From Arion vulgaris (taxonomy: Eukaryota > Mollusca > Gastropoda > Stylommatophora > Arionidae), in contig CM036758.1 in assembly GCA_020796225.1 (NCBI GenBank), positions 66,229,274 through 66,293,273 of the forward strand: a DNA stretch of 64,000 nucleotides, in the 5' to 3' direction. Positions 28,510-39,516 of the stretch are shown piece by piece. Within the stretch, counting starts at the first letter, position 1. Each line of letters opens with the position of its first letter. The notes beneath the pieces are model-generated. The model was given only the letters and a program-made list of their open reading frames with translations, did not search any database and had not been told where the DNA came from. The position numbers and the translations under genes are program-made.

Positions 28510-29640
28510 CGATAGTTGGCCATCCGACCATTTATTGGGATCCATTCTTCCCATTTCGGTAGAGCAACAACTGTAGTCACTTGGCATTTGTTCTCTCAGC
28601 TTGAGCTAGACAAAGAACATTTACTTTCTATAGATCAATACCCTGCTTAGAACAAATAGGTGTATTATTGTCGCGATACATAGCACATCAGACTCGTGAT
28701 AGTGCTCTTCCTTCCAAGTGGTTTCTATGACACATCATTTACAAGGTTACAATGTTGGTCTATGAAGTTTTGGCTGCAGATCTAAGCTGATTCTTTTCAG
28801 TCATCGCATTGCTAGATTCCTCTTAGTGTTTGCATCATTTCAATTATATCCATATCCACTATAGTCATCGATTTCCTACTCCCATGATGGCTACAAACGC
28901 ATTTAGGTTGGAACATATTCATCTCTTGTAACGTGCTATTCGAGTAATACTACTATCATCCCTGGACGGACTTCTGTAAAGAACTATGTTTTATTCGTTA
29001 TTTTCTATAGTGGACGATCTCAGCTGCAGTAGACGAACTTCTTAGCACGGATACGGCTCCTCTAATTAAGTTTCAGGATAGTGACAAATTGAAGGAATAC
29101 TTTTTTTTTAATTTGGTACCATTCATATTGTTTTTCTCTGTCAGAAGCTTTACGTTCTACTTTTATCGATTTTCAAATGCCAAAGGCAGTGATAACCATC
29201 ACGCAATTGACCCATGTTTTAGGTATGGTCATGTGTAGAGCCTACTGCTGGTAAATTTGACTATTTTCTGGTTGACTTTCAATGTGGTTCCACTTAGTTT
29301 AATCAGAATAGCTAAGTACTTTCTGCACTTTGTTGATGGACTCTTTTAATGTTAGTCTGTAATTAAGAGATCTTTCTGTTTATCTTCTCTCAGCAGCTTT
29401 ATATTTCAGATGACAACGTCCATACTTCTTGATACATTAAAAATATGTGCTCTATCCAAAATATTTAACATGCTCTTAAAGTGTGACTTATAATAATTAC
29501 TGTATATTAAATTATGATAATTATCATTATACAGTATTAGTTAGTTGATTGAATGGTTATACTTGTAGAACTATCACTTAACCACACATCACAAATTTAA
29601 TTTGTTTATCTGTGTTGTTTCATACAATGTTTTCAGTGGC
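28510..29640. other. Unassigned sequence with a weak repeat pair
   Basis: Positions 28,950-29,095 resemble 32,815-32,955 (shared 'ggacttctgt', 'ctcagctgcagt', 'cttcttagca' and 'attaagttt'). Nothing else recognised. Confidence 0.4.
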
Positions 29641-29654
29641 GTATCCTGATCCAG

Positions 29655-29845
29655 AGCCGTGCGGTATATTTTCTCATTATGATGTAAGTCTTCGAAATGC
29701 AGCCCCTTGAATGTTTTTTTCTTTAAAATAACCTTCAATTGTGGTTTTGATTTTGCTGCTTATGACGCCCCACTTACGTGCCGCCTGCTGCGGCCGCCTC
29801 TCTGTATCATAGCACGGCACGGCCCTGTCATGATCCTTGATACAA
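29655..29845. mobile_element. Repeat with GCCGTGC-type ends, copy a
   Basis: Matches 50,690-50,835 (gtgcggtat...ttttctttaaaataa...gattttgctgctta...catagcacgacacggccctg). The ends GCCGTGCGG and CACGGCCCTG are roughly inverse, as in a DNA-transposon remnant. Confidence 0.55.
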
Positions 29846-29939
29846 AGTGTACTACAATATGAGGTAATTCTATGCTCTATATACACATATTTTCTAGAAT
29901 GAGTTTCAGACAGCAAATGTTCATTTTAATGTACTTTTA

Positions 29940-30235
29940 CCTCTCCGCTCCTAGTGGAGCATAAAGCATCAACAGTTGTTCGCCACTTTTTCCAGTCTCT
30001 GGCTGTTTTCTTTATCGTCTCACAGGATAGTCAAGCACCCTTCAGTTCTTCAAGAAGACTTCGTCTCCAGGTCTGATTAGAACGTCCCCTTTTCCGTTTT
30101 CCTTGCTGGTTCCACTCAAGTGCTTGTCTAGTGACACTCGACTGTGTTGTCATTAGGGCATGCCAGACATATCACCATTTTCTCCTCTTAACCTTGGTCA
30201 CTATGTCTTATTGTCCTGTTCTTATCCATTTTAAT
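29940..30235 (-). mobile_element. LINE RT tail fragment
   Basis: The minus strand carries the 'LEWNQQGKRKRGRSNQTWRR'-style RT tail followed by 'LLEELKGA', with the usual Trp-containing end. It sits immediately upstream of the 45/90-bp array at 30,262. Confidence 0.6.
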
Positions 30236-30261
30236 GTAACACTTCTTTTTCTTCTTTTGTC

Positions 30262-30532
30262 GTCACATTGCTACCGGGTTGTTGCACAGTGTCGTGGTTT
30301 TCTGTCGTCACAATGCTACCGGGCTGTTGTCCAGTGTCGTGGTTTTCTGTCGTCACATTGCTACCGGGTTGTTGTCCAGTGTCGTGGTTTTCTGTCGTCA
30401 CAATGCTACCGGGTTGTTGTCCAGTGTCGTGGTTTTCTGTCGTCACATTGCTACCGGGTTGTTGTCCAGTGTCGTGGTTTTCTGTCGTCACAATGCTACC
30501 GGGTTGTTGCCCAGTGTCGTGGTTTTCTGTTT
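30262..30532. repeat. 45-bp minisatellite arranged as 90-bp dimers
   Basis: Six 45-bp units: GTCGTCACATTGCTACCGGG followed by TTGTTGTCCAGTGTCGTGGTTTTCT. Units alternate CACATTG and CACAATG strictly (T, A, T, A, T, A), so the array grew as a 90-bp dimer. The unit is 15 codons and open in several frames on both strands, which explains the overlapping ORFs. Confidence 0.95.
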
Positions 30533-30627
30533 TTGCCTTGCGCTGTTCTGGTGGCTTAGGGGATTGTAATGTAACACTATTATTAATATTAACATTATTA
30601 TACAATACTGATAATAATTATAATTAG

Positions 30628-30905
30628 GAAGTCTCTATGGCGTGGAAGTAAGATGCTGTCGTTGCGCTCCAAAGATAATGTGATCGTTTTCCGCAGGGGC
30701 GATTGTGATATTTTTCCAGAGATCACTGAACTCAAAGTAGGTGAGATTGAGTTCCTAGTCCTATAGAAAATAAACGAAAGACGATAAAAACGTAGATCCC
30801 GTGCTCAATTGAGTATCTTAAAGAACTATTGACAGTTAAAAATCGACACGAGTAGGCTGCAAAGCTGCAGATCGTGCAAAATGTATTAAAACGATTAAAA
30901 TACAA
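30628..30905 (+). repeat. SINE-like repeat, family G, copy a
   Basis: Matches 33,540-33,825: a tRNA-like beginning (gtctctatggcgtggaag), then 'gagttcctagtcct', 'acgataaaa', 'agttaaaaatcga' and 'aggctgcaaagctgcag', ending in 'ttaaaaataaaa'-like tails. Confidence 0.65.
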
Positions 30906-30909
30906 TTCT

Positions 30910-32225
30910 TATAAAATTCTATTATTTTTCTTCAAAATTACATCTGGGACCCCTGCCGGTTCTGCGAAATTCAAGTACTACCGATGGGCACTTCCTGTGT
31001 AAGAAATAGATTGGATCACTCATTGTTATTTACCGAAGTGCAATGATGATGGTCCTAGCAATTAATCAATCAATATAATGTGGCTTAATTTTGTTTTTAT
31101 TATTACTAAAATAATTTCTAGGTAAGAAAATTACACCAATCGTAACCTTCTTTGGTGAAAGTCAATTTCTCATTCTCAATCTGAACATATTATACAATTT
31201 TTTATTTCTACTCTTCAAGTCTCTCCGGAAAAAAAATGAACTTCCACGTATAATTCTTTGAGTATAAAACAAAGCTCTCACATTGAATAATCGCGCTGCG
31301 TGATGAACTTCTCAAGTACACATTTCTTATTTATTGCTAGAGCTTGAGTCGTTATATGACGTGTTTGTCTCTCTCTAACATAGCATGGAATATAATAGAA
31401 ATGTGTGCTACATTAACATCGCACGCAAGTAAAAGCTCGCAATTTGCTGTTTCTAAGCCTTATGTAAAATTGCTCACTTGTTTCGGCAATAAGGAATCAG
31501 TTTTATATAATAATATTATAAAAACTGTCGTCAGAATATTACGAAAAAATGTATCATATTTAAAAATTCTCATAACATGCTATTAAATTACATTTTGAAA
31601 GTTTCACTTGGGCGTGCATCTCACACCTAGTCCACAAGGTATATACGCCACTGTTTGGTTGACACTTTTATTTGGGATGTAATTTACGAAGGAATTCCCC
31701 TGCTACACTGGTCAATTAGAATATTGTTTCATTATTGATTTTATCCGTTTGTTTACATCATCCTCGGAATTCTATCTTTACGATCTATTGATTAAAGAGT
31801 GGTATGAACTAGAATGAACCAGCAATGAGAAATATTTAGTGGTACAGTATTTCCAGTTGACTTGACAGTCATTCATGAAGTCGGCATAGTTCAATGCCTG
31901 CCAGCTGAATCTATTCACCTCCTAATTGTGTTTTAATTTCCTGAATAATCAACGTTTCAGTCAGGCAGTTGAAATTTAGTACATAGTTTGATGGACTCGA
32001 TGATTCAAGTAATGGTAGTGGCGGCTCTTCATTAAGGGCCAGTGGGGCCGGGCCCTACTAAAAATAACGTGTGTAACGTGTATTAATTATTGTTCATAAT
32101 TCTTTATTCCTATAGCTTTTACTAGAATATGTAGGTACCAACTCGTCAACTTTTCTAAACGTACATTGTCGTACACAGACGTATATTGATGGAAAGGGTG
32201 ATTAACTTCTCCTAATATATAAATA
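30910..32225. other. Unassigned AT-rich sequence
   Basis: No gene recognised; an 80-codon ORF at 31,344-31,586 has no family resemblance. At 32,010-32,080 there is a 'ggggccgggcccta' fragment reminiscent of hAT-type repeats. Confidence 0.3.
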
Positions 32226-32227
32226 AT

Positions 32228-32497
32228 AGTAAAAGTAAAGGAACCCTTTCATACCTTGTGGTATATAGGCAATACAGTGTTAGACTGTATTATTAATTGA
32301 CCGTCGGCACACGATGGGTGATGTAGTCAGCATCACGCAGGCCGCCTTTACTTCCCAGAGCATGTTTGAAACCCAGTTGAGGCTGGGTCGACTTGAGAGC
32401 CGTCGCGGTCGGAAAAAATTCCACGCACACTGCGGAGTTGAACCGCCACCAGCCTTGAAGCAAGTTCACTAACAACTACGCTACCACGGCTCTCATA
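32228..32497 (-). repeat. tRNA-derived SINE, family E, copy a
   Basis: The minus strand starts GAGAGCCGTGGTAGCGTAGT. TAGCGTAGTTGTTAGTG is A-box-like and GGTTCAACTCC is a B box, about 45 nt apart. The body runs through 'cccagcctcaactgggtttc' and ends in 'gggttcctttacttttac'. Copies are at 49,197-49,473 and, interrupted, 51,500-51,952. Confidence 0.85.
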
Positions 32498-33046
32498 AAT
32501 AATAGTAACTACTAAAATATAAAATGAACCAAAACCGTGATTTTTATAAATATTTTTGTCTTGCCCGACCAACAAAAATAATCACGAGCCGCCACTGGTA
32601 GTGAATCTATAACTCTAAGCGGACTACAAGAATACAAAGTTATAGTGTAGCTAGACAAGAGCACTATACTGGAAGTCAAAGAAGACTAGTAAACCAACAT
32701 ATAACTGGTGTCCGTTAGTTGCCTCACGATGAGAGACATACGGAGGAGAGATCGGACACTTATGGCCTAATTTGTTCGATGTATAGTAATGATGATCCGA
32801 CGACTGAACTAAACTTTTATAACTGGACTTCTGTGAGCACCCATATATGATCCGTTATATTTCATACAGAGTAAGACCTCAGCTGCAGTGTTCAAACTTC
32901 TTAGCATCGAGTACGATGCCCGTATTAAGTTTAAAGGGTGTGAATATTGTATAAATTGTTATTTACTTGATAAAAGGGATTTTTTTCTCTTCTGGATAGC
33001 AAATTTATAGCATATTCTTTATTAATTTTCCAAAATCAAAGGTTCC

Positions 33047-33183
33047 TTAACCCTTTCACTACATAATTGTATGCACATCTGGACGCATTTCTATTGCAAT
33101 CTATAGTGAATTAGTCATGACTTAGCGTCATCTTGCAAAGTACCGCGAACAAGTTTATTGGCTCAGAAGGCCAAAAGGGTTAA
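33047..33183. mobile_element. TTAA-bounded MITE, family 2, copy a
   Basis: 137 bp with ends TTAACCCTTTCACT and AGGCCAAAAGGGTTAA, i.e. TTAA plus a roughly 8-bp inverted repeat. The second copy is at 50,150-50,292. TTAA duplication is the mark of piggyBac-type integration. Confidence 0.8.
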
Positions 33184-33286
33184 TGTGGACAATTTGAACT
33201 AGAGTTCGACATTTTTGTCGTCCGTCTCCGATAATACTGGGAACTCGATCTCCCCTAGAGATCACAGATAGATGAAAATCTACTAT

Positions 33287-33352
33287 ATCGTTCTCCATAG
33301 GATGTCTATATCGTTCTCCATAGGATGTCTATATCGTTCTCCATAGGATGTG
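33287..33352. repeat. 22-bp tandem repeat, three copies
   Basis: GTCTATATCGTTCTCCATAG plus GA, three times, with the first copy partial at its left end. Confidence 0.9.
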
Positions 33353-33539
33353 AGCTGAATACTTCTGAGGACCGAGGTTAGCACTATAGCTCAAAGCCAC
33401 AAGCCCGGACTTAGGGATAACTTAGGAAACATCATCGAGGGGACTGTGTTAATGCTATGTTACTAACACTTTAAGATAGTTGAATAGAATGGGAACAGAT
33501 GGAAGCGTTCTGAATGCTCTGATGTTCATTTTATTCTGG

Positions 33540-33825
33540 AGGTCTCTGTGGCAAGGAGGTTAGGTGGTCGTCCCTCGCTCCAAATGTACTATGTTCCTTC
33601 CCCGCGTGAAGTGATCAGGATGTTTTGTTTTTTCTCAGAAATACTTTATGGCAATGTAGGTGAGAACGAGTTCCTAATCCTTTCGTAGACGGACGATAAA
33701 AGGTATGTCCCATGGTTCAGGTTCAGCACGTCAAAGACAAATGTGTAGTTAAAAATCGATTAGAGCAGGCTGCAAATCTGCAGCTCGGGCAAAATTCGTT
33801 AAAAATATTAAAATAAAACTGTTTG
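33540..33825 (+). repeat. SINE-like repeat, family G, copy b
   Basis: See 30,628-30,905. The head reads ggtctctgtggcaaggaggt, a tRNA-like start with a possible A box. Confidence 0.65.
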
Positions 33826-34079
33826 CGTAGTTTTCATTTAGTTTTTTTTACTACGAGCGTAGGCTTTTGTATTCTTCTGTCTCTAATCATGGATTGTCTC
33901 ACAGCTCATAATAAGAAGAGATTTATAGAACGAGATATTTTGTGCGCTACATACTTGATGTCTTACACTGTCTCTTTTATTTCTGTTGTTCACATTTTGC
34001 TATGTATCACAGCATCTAGGCAGCAATGCACTTTGAGGTGCACTGTCTGTAGGTAATTTTGTAGCAGAAAAAAAGTAAT

Positions 34080-34320
34080 GTGTTATTTCTTGATGACGTT
34101 CAGTGCTTATGTTGTACCCACTTCTTCTTCTTTATAATGTTTTCATTCGTAAACCGTTCTTTTCTGATACTCCCAACACTTTACATAGTCACTTCATCTC
34201 TGTCATGACTAGTTTTCTTCTTTTGTTTGAAGTCAACATTCAAGTTTAACACTGATATTACAACTCCGAGCTAAAGATCGTGTTGGGTAATGCTCTTTTA
34301 ATGTTCATTATGAATTAGTA
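34080..34320 (-). mobile_element. LINE fragment related to 15.7-16.6 kb
   Basis: Shares 'actcccaacactttacatag' and 'catgactagtttt' context and the 'tcaacattcaagtttaacactgatat' stretch with 15,950-16,060. No readable protein. Confidence 0.45.
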
Positions 34321-34339
34321 CAATTGCATGTGTGTAGCA

Positions 34340-34366
34340 TGTTTGTGTGTGTGTGTGTGTGTGCGG
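34340..34366. repeat. GT dinucleotide microsatellite
   Basis: About ten GT units next to the LINE fragment that precedes the 19-bp array. Confidence 0.9.
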
Positions 34367-34394
34367 TGTGCGTATGCATATTTTTGTGTGTACA

Positions 34395-36660
34395 TGCATA
34401 TTCCCAGTGGCAACGTATGGGTGTGAAGCATGGACATTTAATAAGGCAGTGAAAAACATATATGTGCTTTCGAATATAAGTGTTACAGAAGAGTCCTTCG
34501 TATATCTTGGACAGAGTAGAGAAGAAATAGATGTATACAGAAAGAAGTCAAAATCAAAGAAAACTGGCTGATGCTACAAATAAGAAAGAGAAAATTGAGA
34601 TATTTTGGACATATAAAAGACAAGAAGGGCTGGAGAAGACCATCATGGAAGGAGGCATACCGGCAAAGAGAAGAAGAGGAAGACCATCATGGAAGGAGAA
34701 GACCATCATGGAAGGAGGCATACCGGCAAAGAGAAGAAGAGGAAGACCATCATGGAAGGAAAGACCATCATGGAAGGAGAAGACCATCATGGAAGGAAGA
34801 CCATCATGGAAGGAAGACCATCATGGAAGGAGAAGACCATCATGGAAGGAGAAGACCATCATGGAAGGAGAAGACCATCATGGAAGGAGAAGACCATCAT
34901 GGAAGGAGAAGACCATCATGGAAGGAGAAGACCATCATGGAAGGAAGACCATCAGGAAGGAAGACCATCATGGAAGGAGAAGACCATCATGGAAGGAGAC
35001 ATACTGGCAAAGAGAAGAAGAGGAAGACCATCATGGAAGGAGAAGACCATCATGGAAGGAGAAGACCATCATGGAAGGAGAAGACCATCATGGAAGGAGA
35101 AGAAAATCATGGAAGGAGACATACTGGCAAAGAGAAGAAGAGGAAGACCATCATGGAAGGAGAAGACCATCATGGAAGGAGAAGACCATCATGGAAGGAG
35201 AAGACCATCATGGAAGGAGAAGACCATCATGGAAGGAGAAGACCATCATGGAAGGAGAAGACCATCATGGAAGGAGAAGACCATCATGGAAGGAGAAGAC
35301 CATCATGGAAGGAGAAGACCATCATGGAAGGAGACATACTGGCAAAGAGAAGAAGAGGAAGACCATCATGGAAGGAGAAGACCATCATGGAAGGAGAAGA
35401 CCATCATGGAAGGAGAAGACCATCATGGAAGGAGAAGACCATCATGGAAGGAGAAGACCATCATGGAAGGAGAAGACCATCATGGAAGGAGAAGACCATC
35501 ATGGAAGGAGAAGACCATCATGGAAGGAGACATACTGGCAAAGAGAAGAAGAGAAGACCATCATGGAAGGAGAAGACCATCATGGAAGGAGAAGACCATC
35601 ATGGAAGGAGAAGACCATCATGGAAGGAGAAGACCATCATGGAAGGAGACATACTGGCAAAGAGAAGAAGAGGAAGACCATCATGGAAGAGAAGACCATC
35701 ATGGAAGGAGAAGACCATCATGGAAGGAGAAGACCATCATGGAAGGAGAAGACCATCATGGAAGGAGAAGACCATCATGGAAGGAGACATACTGGCAAAG
35801 AGAAGAAGAGGAAGACCATCATGGAAGGAGAAGACCATCATGGAAGGAGAAGACCATCATGGAAGGAGACATACTGGCAAAGAGAAGAAGAGGAAGACCA
35901 TCATGGAAGGAGAAGACCATCATGGAAGGAGAAGACCATCATGGAAGGAGAAGACCATCATGGAAGGAGAAGACCATCATGGAAGGAGAAGACCATCATG
36001 GAAGGAGACATACTGGCAAAGAGAAGAAGAGGAAGACCATCATGGAAGGAGAAGACCATCATGGAAGGAGAAGACCATCATGGAAGGAGAAGACCATCAT
36101 GGAAGGAGAAGACCATCATGGAAGGAGACATACTGGCAAAGAGAAGAAGAGGAAGACCATCATGGAAGGAGAAGACCATCATGGAAGGAGAAGACCATCA
36201 TGGAAGGAGAAGACCATCATGGAAGGAGAAGACCATCATGGAAGGAGAAGACCATCATGGAAGGAGAAGACCATCATGGAAGGAGAAGACCATCATGGAA
36301 GGAGAAGACCATCATGGAAGGAGAAGACCATCATGGAAGGAGACATACTGGCAAAGAGAAGAAGAGGAAGACCATCATGGAAGGAGAAGACCATCATGGA
36401 AGGAGAAGACCATCATGGAAGGAGAAGACCATCATGGAAGGAGAAGACTATCATGGAAGGAGACATACCAGCAAAGAGAAGAAGAGGAAAACGAAGAAGA
36501 TAGATTCAGGATGTATGATGGTTTGAACATGACGGCTGCAGAAGCAGGGAATCTGGCTTATCAGAGAAATTCCGGAGGACTGTTGGGGTGGCTTTGTTCT
36601 GCTCATGACAAGCTATTTGATGATGACATGCAAATTAAAACATGCAACATCAATGAAACA
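34395..36660 (+). mobile_element. LINE RT tail split by a 1.85-kb internal array
   Basis: The left flank encodes ATYGCEAWTFNKAVKN and MLQIRKRKLRYFGHIK (an RT C-terminal tail). The right flank encodes MTAAEAGNLAYQRNSGG and LLGWLCSAHDKLFDDD, the end of the same tail as seen at 51,375-51,500 and 59,130-59,245. Between them the segment EKTIMEGGIPAKRRRGRP has been amplified into the array at 34,636-36,480. The whole is a decayed LINE, not a host gene, despite an open frame of 712 codons. Confidence 0.88.
34636..36480. repeat. 19-bp minisatellite with 26-bp spacer motif, about 85 units
   Basis: Unit GAAGACCATCATGGAAGGA (19 bp) in runs of 2-10, separated about thirteen times by a 'gacatactggcaaagagaag' plus 'aagagg' motif. 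Because 19 leaves remainder 1 on division by 3, each of the three forward frames cycles through the same 19-residue peptide (EDHHGRRRPSWKEKTIMEG), so all three frames are open for about 1.8 kb. Strongly purine-rich on the plus strand. Confidence 0.97.
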
Positions 36661-36669
36661 ATCCCGTGA

Positions 36670-37208
36670 GCACTTAAAAATTATAGTTTGCAACTAAAGC
36701 ATGTTTGTTTAGCCACTAAGATCATATTTTTCGAAGTGATTTTATAAAACAAATATCCAACATTACTATAATATATGCAATTTGCGAAAGGTTCAGCTGC
36801 AAATTATTCAAGTGTTCTTGGACGAAACAATGCATGGTCATGTTTAAACGGGTTATGTTACCTGGATGTTCAGTTTAATGTATGATCTTTGCATTTATTA
36901 GCTGGGAATTTTATAATCACGACATTGCTGTCTGAGATAAGTGTTTCAAGTAATAATTGCGTGCACAAATGAGAGCTTTTGTCAATCATTCATTCGCTGG
37001 TTCGTCGGGAGGACGATAAAGGGATGCTCTAACCGCATACTGCGACATAATAAGTTGTTGCGCTTGTAGAATCTGGTTATAAATTCTTCTCATGACTAAA
37101 TGCCTGACATGAATTCATGACGGTGTCTCTTGCGAGTTTAGGCCTGTGTGCAATATATTTATCTAACTGTTTTATTTGTGTTGTTTAGGAGTTCCGACCT
37201 ATAATACA
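36670..37208. other. Unassigned AT-rich sequence
   Basis: No gene or repeat recognised between the LINE end and the hAT-like element. Confidence 0.35.
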
Positions 37209-37216
37209 CCGCAGGG

Positions 37217-37881
37217 CAGTGTTTCCCAACGCGGGGCCCAAGCCTACTATAGGGGCAATCTGATTGTTATTTAAGGGGCCAATTTGTCAATTGAACAATA
37301 CAAATTTTGAATATTAAAAACTATGTATATGTTACATAGGGGGCATAATAATTTTAGACAGGCTTAGGTGGAGTATGACACAAATAATAATATAATAAAG
37401 CCCATAACCCGTTAGGTCGTAGGGTGTCCCTGTAGAGACATCAGCACAAACAGCACGCCATGAGTCTCTTGTCTTCAACTCTTCGAGATGTGAGAAACTC
37501 TGTCCTGACCAGCTCTTGATGTTGTCAAACCAGGATTTTCTCTACCCTCCTTTCCTTCTGACAACCTCAACTGTTCCCTGTAGAATAATCTTGGAGAATG
37601 TCTCATCACATGCCCGAACCACGCAAGTTTACACGTCTTTTCCCGACTGTCAAGAGTGGCACTTGTCGACCTGCAAGGTTGTTTATTTGGTCTCTTACAT
37701 AGATGTTCGTCTTATGTTCTATGTAACTAATACGTAGTACCCGTCTGTAACACTTATATTCGAAGGTCTGGCTTCTTCGCTCCAGTTATGCATTGAGCGT
37801 CCAGCTCTCACAACCGTACAAAGGAATGGATAGCAGCAGTGATATGTACATATATGGCACAAATAAGATTGGGAAACACTG
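37217..37881. mobile_element. hAT-like element with 8-bp target duplication
   Basis: 665 bp bounded by CAGTGTTTCCCAA and its inverse TTGGGAAACACTG. The flanking octamers are ccgcaggg (37,209-37,216) and ttgtaggg (37,882-37,889), differing only by three C-to-T type changes, as expected of a decayed 8-bp duplication. The right two thirds contain a LINE RT tail on the minus strand (37,390-37,850), so the element either captured or was invaded by LINE sequence. Confidence 0.75.
37390..37855 (-). mobile_element. LINE RT tail inside the hAT-like element
   Basis: The minus strand near 37,830 reads LLLSIPLYGCESWTLNA-like and continues as a decayed RT C-terminal region. Frames are broken. Confidence 0.55.
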
Positions 37882-38337
37882 TTGTAGGGCCTACATTATT
37901 TTTTTTCAATTTTTATTTTAAGGTCTCTACATAGGTTTTATTTTTAACTGAATACAAACTAATTTAACCAAGAAAACTTAAAATCAGGAGGTGAACGTAT
38001 TGTTCCATTCAATAATATGATTTTATGTTATTTTATCGTTTGTACAGTTCTCATAATCAATGAATAGATACGGATCATTACTCAGAGGATGATATACTAC
38101 AGTATTGGATGATGTTACCAGATCAGTCTTCAAAGAAACTTCTTGCTGCATGTTTAAAACAATGGTATAAACTATAGACTTTTGTGAATTAGTCCAGACA
38201 TTTTTCTCGGGTAACAAGTCCAGTTTTTGAGCTCCTGCTCATATTAGAACTTATTTTTGGGTTAGCCCAAATATTTTAACAGGATAGCGTAATTTTCTGT
38301 GTGAAAAACAATTCTGTCTGAATAAGTTGAAGCAAGC

Positions 38338-39516
38338 ATGTTCTCGAGGAGAAGAATAGTTTTCTGTTGTATTTTGACAATTTTATATGTTTGCACAGCA
38401 AGTGCAGACTTTAATGATACTTCCCGCTTATACAGAGACATCCTCGCGCCCTATGATCGCAGAGTAAGACCAATTAACAACCAGAGCAGCCCAATGGTTG
38501 TTAACATAGTTTTGAATATGCTGAGGATGGTAAACATTGATGAATTGACTCAGAGATTCGACATCAACGCTTGGCTCAATGTTTCATGGGTGGATGAAAT
38601 TAGAACATGGAATCCTTCCCAGTATGGTGGTGTCTGGGTAATCCATCCAGAACCTCTTGACATCTGGCGACCAAGACTACTCGTGTCCAACTCTCTGGAG
38701 GAAAGAGATATATTTGCAGATGGATACAATCCAATTTCATTATTTTACAATGGAATGACAAAGTGGTTTCCGGCCGGCATTTTTAAAGCAACATGTGACT
38801 TGAATATTAGATATTTTCCATTCGATGAGCAAATATGTTCTATTATACTAATATCAAACGACTTTGGCCAAGACATCGTCTTGTTCTCATCAAGATCTAA
38901 CGTGAGAATAGATGCTTGTAATTCGAACGGAGAATGGGAACTACTTACTTCAGAAGTTAGAATCAGAAATCCATCAAATGTTGACGATTCTGCAACAATG
39001 TATTTTACATTTCACCTCCGAAGACGATCAGAATTTTACTCTGTTAATATATTGATTCCCGCAATCTGTATGTCTGTTCTTTCAGCTTTTACTTTTGTCT
39101 TACCAGAAGAAGGCGGTGAACGAGCGTCATTCTCAATTACTGTACTATTGTCGATGTCCGTGTTTATGGGCAGTATATCTGGACTCTTACCAAATGTTTC
39201 GGATACATTTCCTCTTATTGTTTCGTACCTTTTCTCTCTACTTTTTTACAGTGGATTCTGTGTTGTCGTAAATGTTTGCCATCTTCGAATGGCGCAAATA
39301 AATGATAGATGTTGTAGAGATGTTTCATACACATTGAAAATGCTTACAAAATCTTGTGAAAATTCAGAGAAAGAGAAGAAAAATGATTGCCAAAAGATCA
39401 AAGTTATCGTAGGTCACTGGATTAAAAATGCAGACGCTTTTATGTTTTTCGTATCTATCATCGCTTGGGCTGTCCTTACAGGATATTTTGTGTGTCCATT
39501 GGTCAACATTTTGTAA
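38338..39516 (+). CDS. Intronless nicotinic-receptor-like Cys-loop channel, intact
   Basis: 392 aa in one exon. Signal peptide about residues 1-23; extracellular domain with two Trp-containing strands (WLNVSWVDEIRTWNP, 79-93); Cys-loop C153-C167 with 13 residues between, containing FPFDEQ; M1 about 234-255; M2 about 261-284 (ERASFSITVLLSMSVFM); M3 about 290-312; a cytoplasmic loop of about 50 residues rich in Lys and Cys; M4 about 366-385. The Glu before M2 suggests cation selectivity. Residues 195-220, where nicotinic alpha subunits have a vicinal Cys pair, have none, and the loop-B Trp is absent. Predicted N-glycosylation at NDTS (26) and NVSW (81). Close paralogue of the minus-strand genes at 21,842 and 25,093, but inverted relative to them. 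The ligand is unknown; it could be an accessory subunit. No frameshift or stop. Confidence 0.93.
   Translation: MFSRRRIVFCCILTILYVCTASADFNDTSRLYRDILAPYDRRVRPINNQSSPMVVNIVLNMLRMVNIDELTQRFDINAWLNVSWVDEIRTWNPSQYGGVWVIHPEPLDIWRPRLLVSNSLEERDIFADGYNPISLFYNGMTKWFPAGIFKATCDLNIRYFPFDEQICSIILISNDFGQDIVLFSSRSNVRIDACNSNGEWELLTSEVRIRNPSNVDDSATMYFTFHLRRRSEFYSVNILIPAICMSVLSAFTFVLPEEGGERASFSITVLLSMSVFMGSISGLLPNVSDTFPLIVSYLFSLLFYSGFCVVVNVCHLRMAQINDRCCRDVSYTLKMLTKSCENSEKEKKNDCQKIKVIVGHWIKNADAFMFFVSIIAWAVLTGYFVCPLVNIL

Noticed and set aside
34531..36669. Open frames of 712, 651 and 604 codons as a novel repeat protein gene
   Set aside because: All three frames are open only because of the 19-bp unit; the flanks are LINE reverse-transcriptase tail. 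No start, splice or host-gene evidence.
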